Of a stretch of 62,000 bases of DNA, positions 14,801-26,189 are shown one piece after another. The position numbers and the translations under genes were made by a program. The stretch spans positions 678,474 through 740,473 of the forward strand of contig RPFO01000115.1 of assembly GCA_009746045.1 (NCBI GenBank), given 5' to 3'. The notes beneath the pieces were generated by a model. That model was not told where the DNA came from and searched no databases. It saw only the letters and a list, made by a program, of their open reading frames with translations. Origin of the DNA: Mesostigma viride. Lineage: Eukaryota; Streptophyta; Mesostigmatophyceae; Mesostigmatales; Mesostigmataceae. Within the stretch, counting starts at the first letter, position 1, and the number at the start of each line of letters is the position of its first letter.

Positions 14801-17800
14801 CACGCAAGGGGCAACTGCACACACACGTACATACACCGCGCACGCAAGGGGCGGCTGCACACACACGTACACACACCGCGCACGCAAGGGGCAACTGCAC
14901 ACACATGTACACACACCGCGCACGCTTGGGGCGGCTGCACACACACGTACCTACACCTTGCACGCAAGGGGCGGCTGCACACACACGTACATACACCGCG
15001 CACGCAAGGGGCAACTGCACACACATGTACATACACCGCGCAACCACGGGGCGGCTGCACACACACGTACATACACCGCGCACGCAAGGGGCAACTGCAC
15101 ACACATGTACACACACCGCGCACGCTTGGGGCGGCTGCACACACACGTACCTACACCGCGCACGCAAGGGGCGGCTGCACACACACGTACATACACCGCG
15201 CACGCAAGGGGCAACTGCACACACATGTACATACACCGCGCAACCACGGGGCGGCTGCACACACACGTACACACACCGCGCACGCAAGGGGCAGCTGCAC
15301 ACACACGTACATACACCATGCACGCAAGGGGCTGCACACACACTTACACACACCTTGCACGCAAGGGCCGGCATGCACACACACTGGCATACACCGCGCA
15401 CGCAAGGGGCGGCTGCACACACGTACATACACCGCGCACGCAAGGGGCGAGTGCACACACACGTACACACACCGCGCACGCAATTAAGGGACGGCTGCAC
15501 ACACACGTACATACACCGCGCACGCAAGGGGCAACGGCACTCACATGTACATACACCATGCACGCAAGGGGCGGCTGCACACACACGTACACACACCATG
15601 CACGCAAGGAGCGACTTCACGCACAGGTACACACACCATGCACGCAAGGTTCGGCTGCACACACATGTACATCCACCGCGCACGCAAGGGGCGGCTGCAC
15701 ACACATGTACATACACCATGCACGCAAGGGGCGGCTGCACACACCTGTACATCCACCGCGCACGCAAGGGGCGAGTGCACACACACGTACACACACCGCG
15801 CACGCAAGGGGCGGCTGCACACACACGTACACACACCATGCACGCAAGGGCCGGCATGCACACACAGTATACACACACCGCGCACGCAAGGGGCGGCTGC
15901 ACACACACGTACATACACTGCGCACGCAAGGGGCTGCTGCACACACACTTACACTCACCATGCACGCAAGGGGCGGCTGCACACACACGTACATACACCG
16001 CGCACGCAAGGGACGGCTGCACACACACGTACATACACCGCGCACGCAAGGGGCAACTGCCCGCACATGTACATCCACCGCGCACGCAATTAAGGGACGG
16101 CTGCACACACACGTACATACACCGCGCACGCAAGGGGCAACGGCACTCACATGGACATACACCATGCACGCAAGGGGCGGCTGCACACACACGTACATAC
16201 ACCGCGCACGCAAGGGGCTGCTGCACACACACTTACACACACAATGCACGCAATTAGGGGCGACGGCACTCACATGTACATACTCTTGGGCGGCTGCACT
16301 CACATGTACATACACCGCGCATGCAAGGGGCAACTGCACACACACGTACACACACCATGCACGCAAGGGCCGGCATGCACACACACGTACATACACTGCG
16401 CACGCAAGGGGCAACTGCACACACACGTACACACACCATGCACGGAAGGGACGGCTGCACTCACATGTACACACACCATGCACGCAAGGGCCGGCTGCAC
16501 ACACACGTACATACACCATGCACGCAAGGGGCTGCACACACACTTACACACCACCTTGCACGCAAGGGCCGGCATGCACACACACTGGCATACACCGCGC
16601 ACGCAAGGGGCGGCTGCACACACGTACATACACCGCGCACGCAAGGGGCGAGTGCACACACACGTACACACACCGCGCACGCAATTAAGGGACGGCTGCA
16701 CACACACGTACATACACCGCGCACGCAAGGGGCAACGGCACTCACATGTACATCCACCATGCACGCAAGGGGCGGCTGCACACACACGTACACACACCAT
16801 GCACGCAAGGACAAGGATTCACACACATGTACACACACAAAGCACGCAAGGGGCTGCTGCACACACACGTACATACACCGCGCACGCAAGGGGCGGCTGC
16901 ACTCACATGTACACACACCACGCACGCAAGGGGCGGCTGCACACACACGTACATACACTGCGCACGCACGGGGCGACTGCACACACATGTACATAAACCA
17001 TGCACGCAAGGGGCGGCTGCACACACATGTACATACACCGCGCACGCAAGGGGCGAGTGCAAACACATGTACATACACCGCGCACGCAAGGACAAGGATG
17101 CACACACATGTACATACACCGCGCACGCAAGGGGCGGCTGCACACACACGTACATACACCGCGCACGCAAGGGGCGAGTGCGCACACACGTACATACACC
17201 GCGCACGCAAGGGGCGGCTGCACACACACGTACATACACCGCGCACGCACGGGGCCAGTGCAAGCACATGTACATACACCATGCACGCAAGGGGCGGCTG
17301 CACACACATGTACATACACCGCGCACGCAAGGGGCGAGTGCAAACACATGTACATACACCGCGCACGCAAGGGGCAACTGCCCGCACATGTACATCCACC
17401 GCACACGCAAGGGGCGGCTGCACACACATGTACATACACCGCGCACGCAAGGGGCGGCTGCACACACACGTACATACACCGCGCACGCAAGGGGCGAGTG
17501 CGCACACACGTACATACACCGCGCACGCAAGGGGGGCTGCACACACACGTACATACACCGCGCACGCAAGGGGCCAGTGCAAGCACATGTACATACACCA
17601 TGCACGCAAGGGCCGGCATGCACAGAAACGTACATACACCGCGCACGCAAGGGGCTGCTGCACACACACGTACACACACCATGCACGCACGGGGCGGCTG
17701 CACACACACGTACATCCACTGCGCACGCACGGGGCCGGCGACTGCACACACATGTACATAAACCATGCACGCAAGGGGCGGCTGCACACACATGTACATC

Positions 17801-18777
17801 CACCGCGCACGCAAGGGGCGAGTGCAAACACATGTACATACACCGCGCACGCAAGGACAAGGATGCACACACATGTACATACACCGCGCACGCAAGGGGC
17901 GGCTGCACACGCACGTACATACACCGCGCACGCAAGGGGCGGCTGCACACACACGTACATACACCGCGCACGCACGGGGCCAGTGCAAGCACATGTACAT
18001 ACACCATGCACGCAAGGGGCGGCTGCACACACATGTACATACACCGCGCACGCAAGGGGCGAGTGCAAACACATGTACATACACCGCGCACGCAAGGGGC
18101 AACTGCCCGCACATGTACATCCACCGCGCACGCAAGGGGCGGCTGCACACACATGTACACACACCATGCACGCAAGGACAAGGATGCACACACATGTACA
18201 CACACCATGCACGCAAGGGGCGGCTGCACACACACGTACACACACCGCGCACGCAAGGGGCGAGTGCAAACACATGTACATACACCATGCACGCAAGGAC
18301 AAGGATGCACACACATGTACACACACCATGCACGCAAGGGGCGGCTGCACACACACGTACATACACAATGCACGGTTGGGGCGACGGCACTCACATGTAC
18401 ATACACCATGCACGCAAGGACAAGGATGCACACACATGTACATACACCGCGCACGCAAGGGGCGGCTGCACACACACGTACATACACCGCGCACGCAAGG
18501 GGCGAGTGCGCACACACGTACATCCACCGCGCACGCAAGGGGCGGCTGCACACACACGTACATACACCGCGCACGCAATGGGCGAGTGCAAACACATGTA
18601 CATACACCGCGCACGCAAGGGGCGGCTGCACACACACGTACACACACCATGCACGCAAGGGCCGGCATGCACACACACGTACATACACCGCGCACGCAAG
18701 GGGCGGCTGCACAGAAACGTACACACACCGCGCACGCAAGGGCCGGCTGCACACACATGTACATACACCTTGCACGT
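11812..18777. repeat. 40-bp satellite array, right part (about 174 units)
   Basis: Continuation of the array at 1961-9666. Extra variants appear towards the right: AATTAAGGGACGG (near 12119, 15481, 16082 and 16682; the last three spaced 600 bp) and AAGGACAAGGATGC (16.8-18.4 kb). The last units decay into the C/A-rich tail. Six-frame openness is again a repeat artefact. Confidence 0.97.
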
Positions 18778-18930
18778 ACAACACACAACACACACACACA
18801 ACAAAAAATTATATACACACACACACGCACACGCACACGCACACGCACACGCACACGCACACGCACACGCACACGCACACGCACAACACACACAACACAC
18901 ACAACACACACACGCACACGTGAACAACAC
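18778..18930. repeat. C/A-rich tail: (CA)n and about ten CACACG hexamers
   Basis: ACACAACACAC-type sequence with a clean CACACG hexamer run at about 18821-18884. It mirrors the G/T-rich left flank on the opposite strand. An AT-rich stretch follows to about 19020. Confidence 0.9.
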
Positions 18931-19050
18931 ACACACACAACAATTATAATATTAGTGTAGTATATCAAACAAAATAGTAATAAAGTATTTGCAAGCGTAC
19001 TTCGTGTGAATTATGTGTAGACGAGAATAGAAGCTAAACAAAACTCTAAT

Positions 19051-19118
19051 GGAGAAAGAGGGATTCGAACCCTTGGGAAAGTTACCCCATACATAGCATT
19101 CCACTCGGACATTTCTCC
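19051..19118 (-). pseudogene. tRNA-Ser-like relic lacking the anticodon arm
   Basis: On the minus strand a 68-nt segment begins GGAGAAA and ends TTTCTCC, a perfect 7-bp acceptor stem. It carries GTCCGAGTGG, like the D-arm of type II tRNAs, and AGGGTTCGAATCCCT, a T-arm with B-box sequence. A short hairpin (GGGGTAACTTTCCC) sits where the long variable arm would be. Between D-arm and variable arm only AATGCTATGTA remains, so the anticodon stem-loop is gone. The remaining sequence resembles plastid tRNA-Ser(GGA), which has GCTATGTA after its anticodon, so a plastid-derived nuclear insert or a tRNA-derived SINE head are both possible. It cannot be a functional tRNA. Confidence 0.7.
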
Positions 19119-19140
19119 GAAAAAAAGGTCACGTAAGCTA

Positions 19141-19198
19141 AGGGTGTAGGTTGTAGGATGTATGGTGTAGGGTGTAGGGTGTAGGGTGTAGGGTGTCT
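19141..19198 (+). repeat. Degenerate TGTAGGG heptamer repeat (telomere-variant-like)
   Basis: About eight heptamers, the last four exact TGTAGGG, differ from plant telomere TTTAGGG at one position. The run lies beside the satellite tail and the tRNA relic, so it may be a decayed interstitial telomeric tract. Confidence 0.75.
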
Positions 19199-19540
19199 TG
19201 AGCTTTCTTTTTTGAGATCAATAGAGTCCCCTTCCATGATCATGTGCGTGATCTGGTTATGATTTTCATCTATGGCGTGTGTGGCCACATCGTGTATTTA
19301 CAACTTTCTAGCCATGGATAACTAGGTAACCATAAATTGGTTACCATGATAACTAGGTAAAAACGTGTTGGTTTCAGAATACATGTGATCGCTGCATTGT
19401 CATCTACAATGTACAAATCAATCACGGATTTCGGGGCTACGGATTTCGGGGCTAAGTTTTTGTGGGTAGAGATTGGCAAGGGTGTCTTTATCTTGCCACT
19501 TGGTCACTTGGTGTGCATTACGTCTGTTCTTGCGTTGGAG

Positions 19541-19846
19541 TCAAAAAACTGTCCGTGTGTGGTGGTGGACTTTTCCTCACGGGCAGTCGCCATATGTCAT
19601 ACAAGCACTTGTTCGGCGTACCACTAGCTCATGTATGTCACCATTGTAATTTTGCGTTGTAACAGCATTTCTCGGAGCCAACGGCCGTTGGACTCAAAAA
19701 ACTGACCGTGTGTGGTGGTGGACTTTTCCTCACGGGCAGTCGCCATATGTCATACAAGCACTTGTTCGGCGTACCACTAGCTCGTGGATGTCACCATTGT
19801 AATTTTGAGTTGTAACAGCATTTCTCGGAGCCAACGGCCGTTGGAC
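19541..19846. repeat. 153-bp tandem duplication
   Basis: 19541-19693 is repeated at 19694-19846 with few differences. Each copy ends in the GC-rich palindrome described in the next entry, and a third partial start follows at 19842. No coding potential is evident; short frames across it are not conserved between the copies. Confidence 0.85.
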
Positions 19847-21410
19847 TTCGAAAAACTGATAGCCTTGTCTGAAGGTGTGTGCGTGAATGGCACATGTGCA
19901 TCGTCGGGGGGAGTTTTCTCAAGAGCCACATGTGGTAGTGTAAGGTGGGCATGCTTAGTGCGTACGGGTGGGAGGGACAAGAGGTGCAGAAGTTGACGGC
20001 TTTTGACCTTGGGAAATGACACGGCACACATAAGACAACAAAGTGATAATTTTAATGTCTTTACTGGTGTACTGTCAATTTCTCCGAGCCAACGGCCGTT
20101 GGACTCTCGAAACTCTCCTGTCTACAAAGTGTGTGCGTGCGATGGCACTTGTTCCATGTGCCGGGGGGGGGTGAGAAATCTGTCGTTCATTAATTTGTGC
20201 CTCGTCGGGGTGGGCATGCATGAATTTGTGCCTCGTCGGGGTGGACATGCATGAAAGCATTTTCATTGGTACTCGGGGTTCAATATTTTTGTCTTGCTGT
20301 TGAAACGTCGACGTGCTCTTCTCCTGCTCTTTTTTTTTCCTACTCAACGGCCGTTGGTGCTTTTAAACTTGCCCAGCGTTATGACTAGGATGCCCTTCTT
20401 TACTGCTAGCCACCGCCCCTTGTGTACAATGCTAGAATTAGGCCGGGGTAATGGTACACGTCCACCGCGTCCCCAGTGCAAGGTTCGTGAATGCGCTGGT
20501 TCGTAAAAAATTCGGCACTTGGAAGGTTCGAACACCTGACCCCACTTTCGTTATTTCAACATGCCCTGAACGAAAAAGCTGCGTAAAGGATACATTAACC
20601 GTTCCCTGTTATTCTTGATTATATTGCGATATCATGGACGTACACACGCGGTTGGTGGTCCGTACTTGCCAACTGCACTTGCAAACTGACTGACTGACTG
20701 CCTCCGTTACGCACTTGCGTGTGTTTCCGTACTTGCCAACTGAACTTGCAAACTGACTGAATGACTGCCTCCGTTACGACTAACAAGTGAACGACGAGTG
20801 AGCTACTAAAGTTTTGTTCAGTTCATTGTGTCTATATGTACATAGCCGTTTCTTCAAAACCGTTGCGTGGATACCTTGATTCTGGGTTCGCTGATACTTG
20901 TTTCCCATTTTAAATCTCCCGTCCATAATTGGATACATGTAATGTAGGAGGATACCCACTTGCCCGAAATCCGCGTAACGGGTGATTAGTACTGCTGTAA
21001 GCGGAACCACAGACAAATCTGTCTAACGGGCTAACATTATTGTCCTTCATGTACTGGTTTTTGCACGCAGGACGCCATTCGCAACACCGCCTGACGGAGT
21101 CGGATGGACCGGACGTGCGTGAGGCTGCTGTTCACAGTCGTGAAGTTGGCAGACATTAATATCAACACGGTCACGAGAATTCGTCCAGAGAATAATTGAT
21201 GCTTGTGACGTGCTCGACGGCTGCGATGACCGAGATGATGCGTGTAGTGCACAGCGTCCGAGACGTCGCGACACCCGTGGCTGTCCTGTTGATGCGAACG
21301 CACGGTGACGAGACGGAGCCCATTATATAGGTGGATTACAAGTTAGAACGGCCCTCGCGGTTGCACTGTTTAATCGCGAACGTGGATTTTGCGGAGCCGA
21401 CGGCCGTTGG
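19678..21410. repeat. Family of CCAACGGCCGTTGG palindromes (five sites)
   Basis: The 14-bp palindrome CCAACGGCCGTTGG occurs at 19678, 19831 and 20089; 20345 has the 12-bp core and 21397 has one base changed. Three to four sites share the upstream context TTTCTCGGAGC and the downstream GACTC. The sites may be ends of one dispersed repeat or protein-binding sites (two inverted AACGG Myb-type cores). Intervening DNA has no gene I recognise; 20205-20255 holds a further 31-bp duplication. Confidence 0.8.
20661..20780. repeat. 66-bp tandem duplication
   Basis: TCCGTACTTGCCAACTG recurs with offset 66 bp, each followed by GACTGACTG-like and CCTCCGTTACG sequence. Non-coding. Confidence 0.8.
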
Positions 21411-22257
21411 GGATTGGAAATCTGATGATATCGGGGCTGCGCACGACATCGAGGAACTGGGGATCGACGTAGGTCTACAGGCTCACTTGTCCGTCAACAT
21501 GTATGGCCTCGCTTGACTGTCATCATCTTGACATGTACATAACTAGTTCATATACCATGCATTTGACACTGCCTGCACGTGGATTTTCCAGACATACATT
21601 GAGGGTAATTATAACTCGAAAGCACTACGTACGATTGAGACGTCCGGTCGTAGAGCAGATGCACTGGAGCTTTCTGATCTTCCAATTGATGGGTCTGTAA
21701 TTATGTAAGATATTCAGATATCGCGATGACTCGAGCATCGATGCATGGAATGTAATAATGTATTTCATTCAATTATACATCCAATTTAACTCCGCAATTG
21801 AGGGGCACACATGTCCATCAGCCCGAGACAACATTTCCCAAGTAATTTTCGATTAGTGATTTAGTGTGGGCCTCCCCTCGTATCCATCCTAGTCACACAG
21901 AACAGAACAACACCACACACAGCCTGGCAGAATCTTTCCATGAGATCCTAAATCTGTCGTAAGCACTGAAGTCCCAAAGGAGCATTTAAGACTCAATAGT
22001 ACCAACTAACAAACTACAACCCCACGTGGATCAGGCCACGACCAATGAGGGCTCCTATCAGTAGTATCAGCCAACAAACTACAACCCTACGTGGATCAGG
22101 CCACGACCAATGAGGGTTCCTATCAGTTGGTTGACAAAGTATCAGCTCCAAGTACCGTCGTCTTAGAAACCTCATAACTTTCTCAATACTGATCCAAAAG
22201 TCCTCAAATAAAAGCCAAACATTCACAAAACAAAGGATGTAACAACAAAGTCATTTT
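21411..22257. other. No gene seen; contains a 65-bp tandem duplication
   Basis: No protein or RNA gene is recognisable. At 22008-22137 a 65-bp segment (AACAAACTACAACCC, CACGTGGATCAGGCCACG) is present twice with single-base differences. The rest is AT-rich unique sequence with short, unconvincing frames. Confidence 0.6.
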
Positions 22258-22395
22258 TGCTTGTTACACCACCCATCCACCAAGGAATATATGGTCCGGC
22301 TGAACTCCCGATTTCCGGCCTGCGCTGGTCGTCTCTTTGATATGCTACATGATCTCCCAACGGAGTCATGTCATAATTTAATTTAATTTTTTTAT
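22258..22395 (+). mobile_element. LINE 3'-end fragment, subfamily A
   Basis: Shares CCACCCATC...CAAGGAATAT with the 3' end of the LINE at 41300. It ends with a stem-loop at 22347-22371 (outer stem ACATGA/TCATGT, inner CTCC/GGAG, loop CAAC) followed by a TAATTTAATTT tail. In the middle is a piece (CGCTGGTCGTCTC) also found in the inverted repeats at 36.8 and 41.6 kb. Confidence 0.75.
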
Positions 22396-22419
22396 TAGTG
22401 GTCTACCCCAGTTAAAAAT

Positions 22420-22470
22420 TAAATTCAATTATAACATGTCTCCGTTGGGAGACCATGTAGCACATATTCC
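22420..22470 (-). mobile_element. LINE 3'-end fragment, subfamily A, inverted
   Basis: Reverse-oriented copy of the same 3' end, facing the previous one 60 bp away. Its stem-loop (22434-22458) has ACATG/CATGT outside and TCTCC/GGAGA inside, a base-pair change relative to the neighbouring copy that keeps pairing. Confidence 0.75.
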
Positions 22471-22700
22471 TTGCTGTCCGTGCATAGATCCGTGCATAGA
22501 TCCTTGATGTCCTTGCATAGTCCGTTCATTCGAAAATGGCTGACGGCGGTATGGCTGACGGCGGAGCTCAGATCTTTTGCGTCTGAGCCCCAAATTCGGT
22601 CAGACCACTTGCATTCGATGCGCCTTTCTAAGACGCACTTGCCAGTATAAACGGTTACGGCTGCCACGCAGTATAGACAAAGTTACGCACGTGACCAGCT

Positions 22701-24065
22701 ATGGCGACTACCAAAGCAAAACGAGGGCTGGAAAAGGAGCTGGCACAGCTTCCCAGCGCCCAGCCCAACCCTCTCGCCCTCGCCATTGTTCAGCCGACAG
22801 GCTTACCCGCCAAACCCTCGCCAAGCGCCTCGCCTGAACCCAAGAAACCATGCCACGATCGCCACAAATGGAGCCAATACTTGCCCGGCGACGGAATGTT
22901 CTCCCTCGTCGAGTGGCAGAGACTGTCGCCGCAGGAATGCGTCGAGGTTCTCGAGTTCCTCGTACAGGAACGGAAGCTCTTCGTGACCCTGAAGGGGGGG
23001 GCGGCTATCGACTACCGCGACACGTCCTGGCTCTACACCTTTGACGAACCAAGCCAACGCCTGTTTATCTTGACTGCAGCCACTACCAGCGCTGCGTCGG
23101 CGACATCACCAGAGCGATCAACGCCAGCCTCGCACAGCCGGCTGCCCCATCGGCTCCCTCCCTCTGCAAGGATGACATCCGCGCAGTGCTGGAGGAGCAC
23201 GTGACCTGGCCGCTGGCCGAGAAGCTGAATATCGCTGAACACCACGCTCAACACGGTGGAAGCCCGGGTCTCCAACGTGGAGACCAAGGTCGTCCACAAG
23301 CTACAACCCCAGTTCACGGCGCTACACACCGCGGCGCAGGCTTCGGAAAAGCATGCTGCACTTGTCTCTCGCCTTAACCAGGTGGAGGGCAAGTGTGGCG
23401 TGCTCGATCCTGAAGAAGCTTGAGGCCATCACCGCCCACACCGAGGCCCTGGCCACACAGGTCCCCAAGATAGCGGAGCAGACGGCCACCATTGCATCCC
23501 AGCCACCCCGGCAGGATGCTGGCGACCTCCCGCCGCTCTCCTACGCAGACCTGCTGCGGTCAGCGACCGCCTCCACCACCGACGCCATCGCCACAAAGCT
23601 CCAGGAGCTGGAGGACCACCGCCAGGCCCAGCAACGGGAGGTCACCGACCGCGCTCGCCGCGAGTGCCGAGTGGTGCTACGTCGCTTCCCCCAGAAGCCA
23701 GGTGAGACTTCAACCTCTCTTGCTGACGAGCTCAAGAACCAGCTTCTTACCCTCATGGGCCTGGTAGGTGAGGTAGAACTGCGTGGGTGCCACCGCCTTC
23801 CCCACTCACGGGACAAGGCGGCTCCCCCACCAGTCCTACTCACCTTCCCCTCCCCTGAGGATAAGCAGCGGTTCCTCTCTCGTCGCAAGCGGTTGCACGA
23901 CCTCACCTGGACGCTGGATGACGACCTCACCCCCGCTCAGCAACAGCAGCGACGCGACCTGTGGCCGGAATACCTCCGCCATAAGTGCTCAGGACCCCCA
24001 GAAGCCCAAGGTGTACTGGAGGGGCGGGGACCTGATGATCAACCACAAGATGTGGACGCCAGAGT
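22701..24065 (+). pseudogene. LINE ORF1-like protein, frameshifted
   Basis: Begins MATTKAKRGLEKE at 22701. The reading frame must change at about 23071, again near 23400, and again near 23990 to follow the protein. Pieces in order: an N-terminal segment with WLYTFDEP; a helical part (VEARVSNVETKVV, probably coiled coil); a Pro/Ala linker; and a basic domain (RRECRVVLRRFPQK, GCHRLPHSRDK, LLTFPSPEDKQRFLSRRKRL). Then comes DLTPAQQQQRRDLWPEYLR, finishing in another frame as VYWRGGDLMINHK. The Asp-Leu-Thr-Pro...Leu-Trp-Pro then WRG-DL-ING order is what I know from ORF1-type nucleic-acid chaperones of L1/CR1-like LINEs. The copy is dead by frameshifts and cut at its end by a TIR element. Confidence 0.75.
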
Positions 24066-25740
24066 GAGATCGTACGTTATACGCGTTATACGGTCACGGT
24101 GGAGTATAATGTATAATACGGTATAATACGGTATAATACGGTATTATACGTTTTCGTACGGACACACTCAGAATACTCTGATTTACACATTTTAAGACAC
24201 CCACCATCAATCCACATGTTTTTAACACTGTTTTGGACATAATCCAAGGTTGCCCTACCCTCGGCTATACTCTATACGGTGGATATTGTGGACACGATCG
24301 ATGTATTGCATGTAATACTGAGAATGTAAACGTGCGCATGCATAATTGTGTGTATGTGTATATATGTGGCTTTATATTGGTTATGTTTACTTGGGTGCCT
24401 TCACTTTGATGCAAGTAATTATATATTTTAATATATATATGTGGCTGTGCATGCACGCAAATACTACAGTAGTATACAATTAATGCATGTAGTATGTTTG
24501 CATGGTGCGATGCTATGTGAATATACTGAGCTGCATGTGACTACAGGTGTGTGACTCGTGGTGTGCATTAATTAATTAATTAACTGAATTAATTAATTAA
24601 TATTAATTAATCTCGTGTCCCCGTTGGGGAACCACGGAGGCTAAACAGGTGGGGATGTGATAAGTAACTCACATATTCTCACCTTCCATACAACAACCTT
24701 GTTTTCCAGCAGGCTGAAGAGCATGACAGGCGTCTATGAGCTCGCCAGCTCCTTGCAACGGTGATGCCGCTCCCAGGCAGCTAGGGTCCTTGACTACGCA
24801 ATATAGAATGTCTACCGTGTGAAAACCTCCATACAGGAAGCGTAGCAAAGCCAGATAACTGCCCGATCAATTCTGGGTAGCTTTAGGAAGCATGGCATAC
24901 GCAGCGTAAGGAAAACCATTGAAAGCTGCGGAAAATCTGATAGCACAACTGCAACAAGTGGAGAACAAAATAGCAAGAAAAACCCAGAAACGGCGCAAAA
25001 AGTTTCATGCCAGGTTCATTAAGAGCGCAAACAGACTGGGCGGTGACATGCGGCAAATCAACGTACTACGGCCGGCATTATTTCCTACCCAGGCGCGCAA
25101 GAAAAGCCAGCCAGCCATGGATGGATTAACCGCGGATCGCGCAGGCCTGAACGAAATCATTTTAGAAATGACAGGAAATGGCCGCAGATCGAAGATGCTT
25201 AGGTTATTTTCATGGTGTCCGTTACTAAACGGCTCTTGCTGCATCAAAATAACCCACGAATGTCGAGTTCTACCGTCGCAGGCACACATGCTAGATTATT
25301 CATCGCGGCCAAATTGACGTTGGATGAGACCCCCGTGCAAATCTGTACCAACAAAGGCAGCGAATTTGCAAATAGTGCAGATCTTGCTATGAAACATCAT
25401 AATAGAACATCACTTTTAACCATCGGCTTAATTTTTTCGCCTGTCGCCCGCCGGATTAGCCATATTTTAACGGAACGCACGTCGCCATGGCCACCTCCGC
25501 ACGGTGCGCGCACTGTGCACCACAATGTCAAAATAAGATCGCGTCGAATTGTGAAAGTTCAGACGGGTCAGTACTTATAGTAGAGATACGAAATCTGTGG
25601 CTTCAAATCGTTGCCCTGTCGTTCTGGCATCCTAGCCGCGCAAAACGTAAAAAAAACGCGGAAAACACGGCATTATACGCTAAAAGCCAGCGTATTACGT
25701 ATTATACCGTATTATACCGTATTATACGGCGTATGATCTC
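24066..25740. mobile_element. TIR element with ATACGG/palindromic ends, degenerate
   Basis: The left end reads GTGAGATCGTACG at 24064, followed by repeated TATAATACGG; the right end mirrors it as CGTATTATACCG repeats ending CGTATGATCTCAC near 25742. The interior holds a LINE tail (24566-24639) and an open frame around 25212-25580. A segment there, QICTNKGSEFANS, faintly recalls the DxGxEF core of retroviral-type integrases, which is too weak to assign. No clear target-site duplication: left flank CCAGA, right flank AGCGG. A frame at 24919-25317 (132 aa, basic) has no family I recognise. Confidence 0.5.
24566..24639 (-). mobile_element. LINE 3'-end fragment, subfamily B, inverted
   Basis: In minus orientation: a stem-loop (24612-24639) with CTC(C)GTG/CACGAG and TTCCC/GGGGA around CAAC, then a TTAA-repeat tail (24566-24611). 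It lies inside the TIR element. Confidence 0.75.
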
Positions 25741-26100
25741 ACAGCGGGCTAGAATAGCAATAGCCCTAGCTTGTAACCATTGGCGTCACTGCCGCTAAGG
25801 CAGCCATGCCTAGAATGTCGCCTAGCTGTGCCACCACACCTAGTCACGTGCCGCCAACACGCACGGTACACAACCAGCCATAGCCTTAGTAGCCTAGTCC
25901 TAGTACAGCCATGCTACGCCCTGGCTATGTTCAGATTACTTGCCCACGCTCCTTGCTATGATATGCTCACATGGGTCTTATTGCACCCACAGTTTGCCGG
26001 ATCGTTAGCCTGTCCTTTTTAGCTAGCCGCGCCCGATTGCAGCTGCCTGTGGCATGCCTTTGGCATGAAGGAGACTGGGGGTCTCTGCCCTTTCTCCTGT
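25741..26100. other. No gene seen
   Basis: Unique-looking sequence with many CTAG/CCTAG words. It may be the unrecognised body or 3' UTR of the LINE copy ending at 26185. No coding region can be supported. Confidence 0.5.
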
Positions 26101-26185
26101 AGTGCACACACAGGGATTAAAAGCACTTCGGTGCTCCGTGACTCCCCAACGGGAGCACGAGTTTAATTAATTAATTAATTAATTC
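26101..26185 (+). mobile_element. LINE 3' end, subfamily B
   Basis: GGGATTAAAAGCACTTCGG then a stem-loop at 26134-26161 (CTC-C-GTG/CACGAG, CTCCC/GGGAG, loop CAAC) followed by TTAATTAATTAATTAA. Nearly the same end as at 38677-38740. Confidence 0.8.
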
Positions 26186-26189
26186 CTTG

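Noticed and set aside
1961-18777. Possible CRISPR-like array
   Set aside because: No unique spacers between repeats, no cas genes, and a eukaryotic context; this is a head-to-tail satellite.
11872-18968. Similar long frames in the right part of the 40-bp satellite
   Set aside because: Same artefact. Frames on both strands overlap fully and end at random decayed units.
20075-21303. Short minus-strand frames (20075-20347, 21037-21303)
   Set aside because: They overlap palindromic repeats or lack any recognisable motif, and two competing frames cover the same bases at 21.05-21.27 kb.
25212-25580. Integrase gene
   Set aside because: Only a short NKGSEFANS-like stretch resembles an integrase core; there is no D,D-35-E spacing or zinc-binding domain, so only mentioned inside the TIR element.
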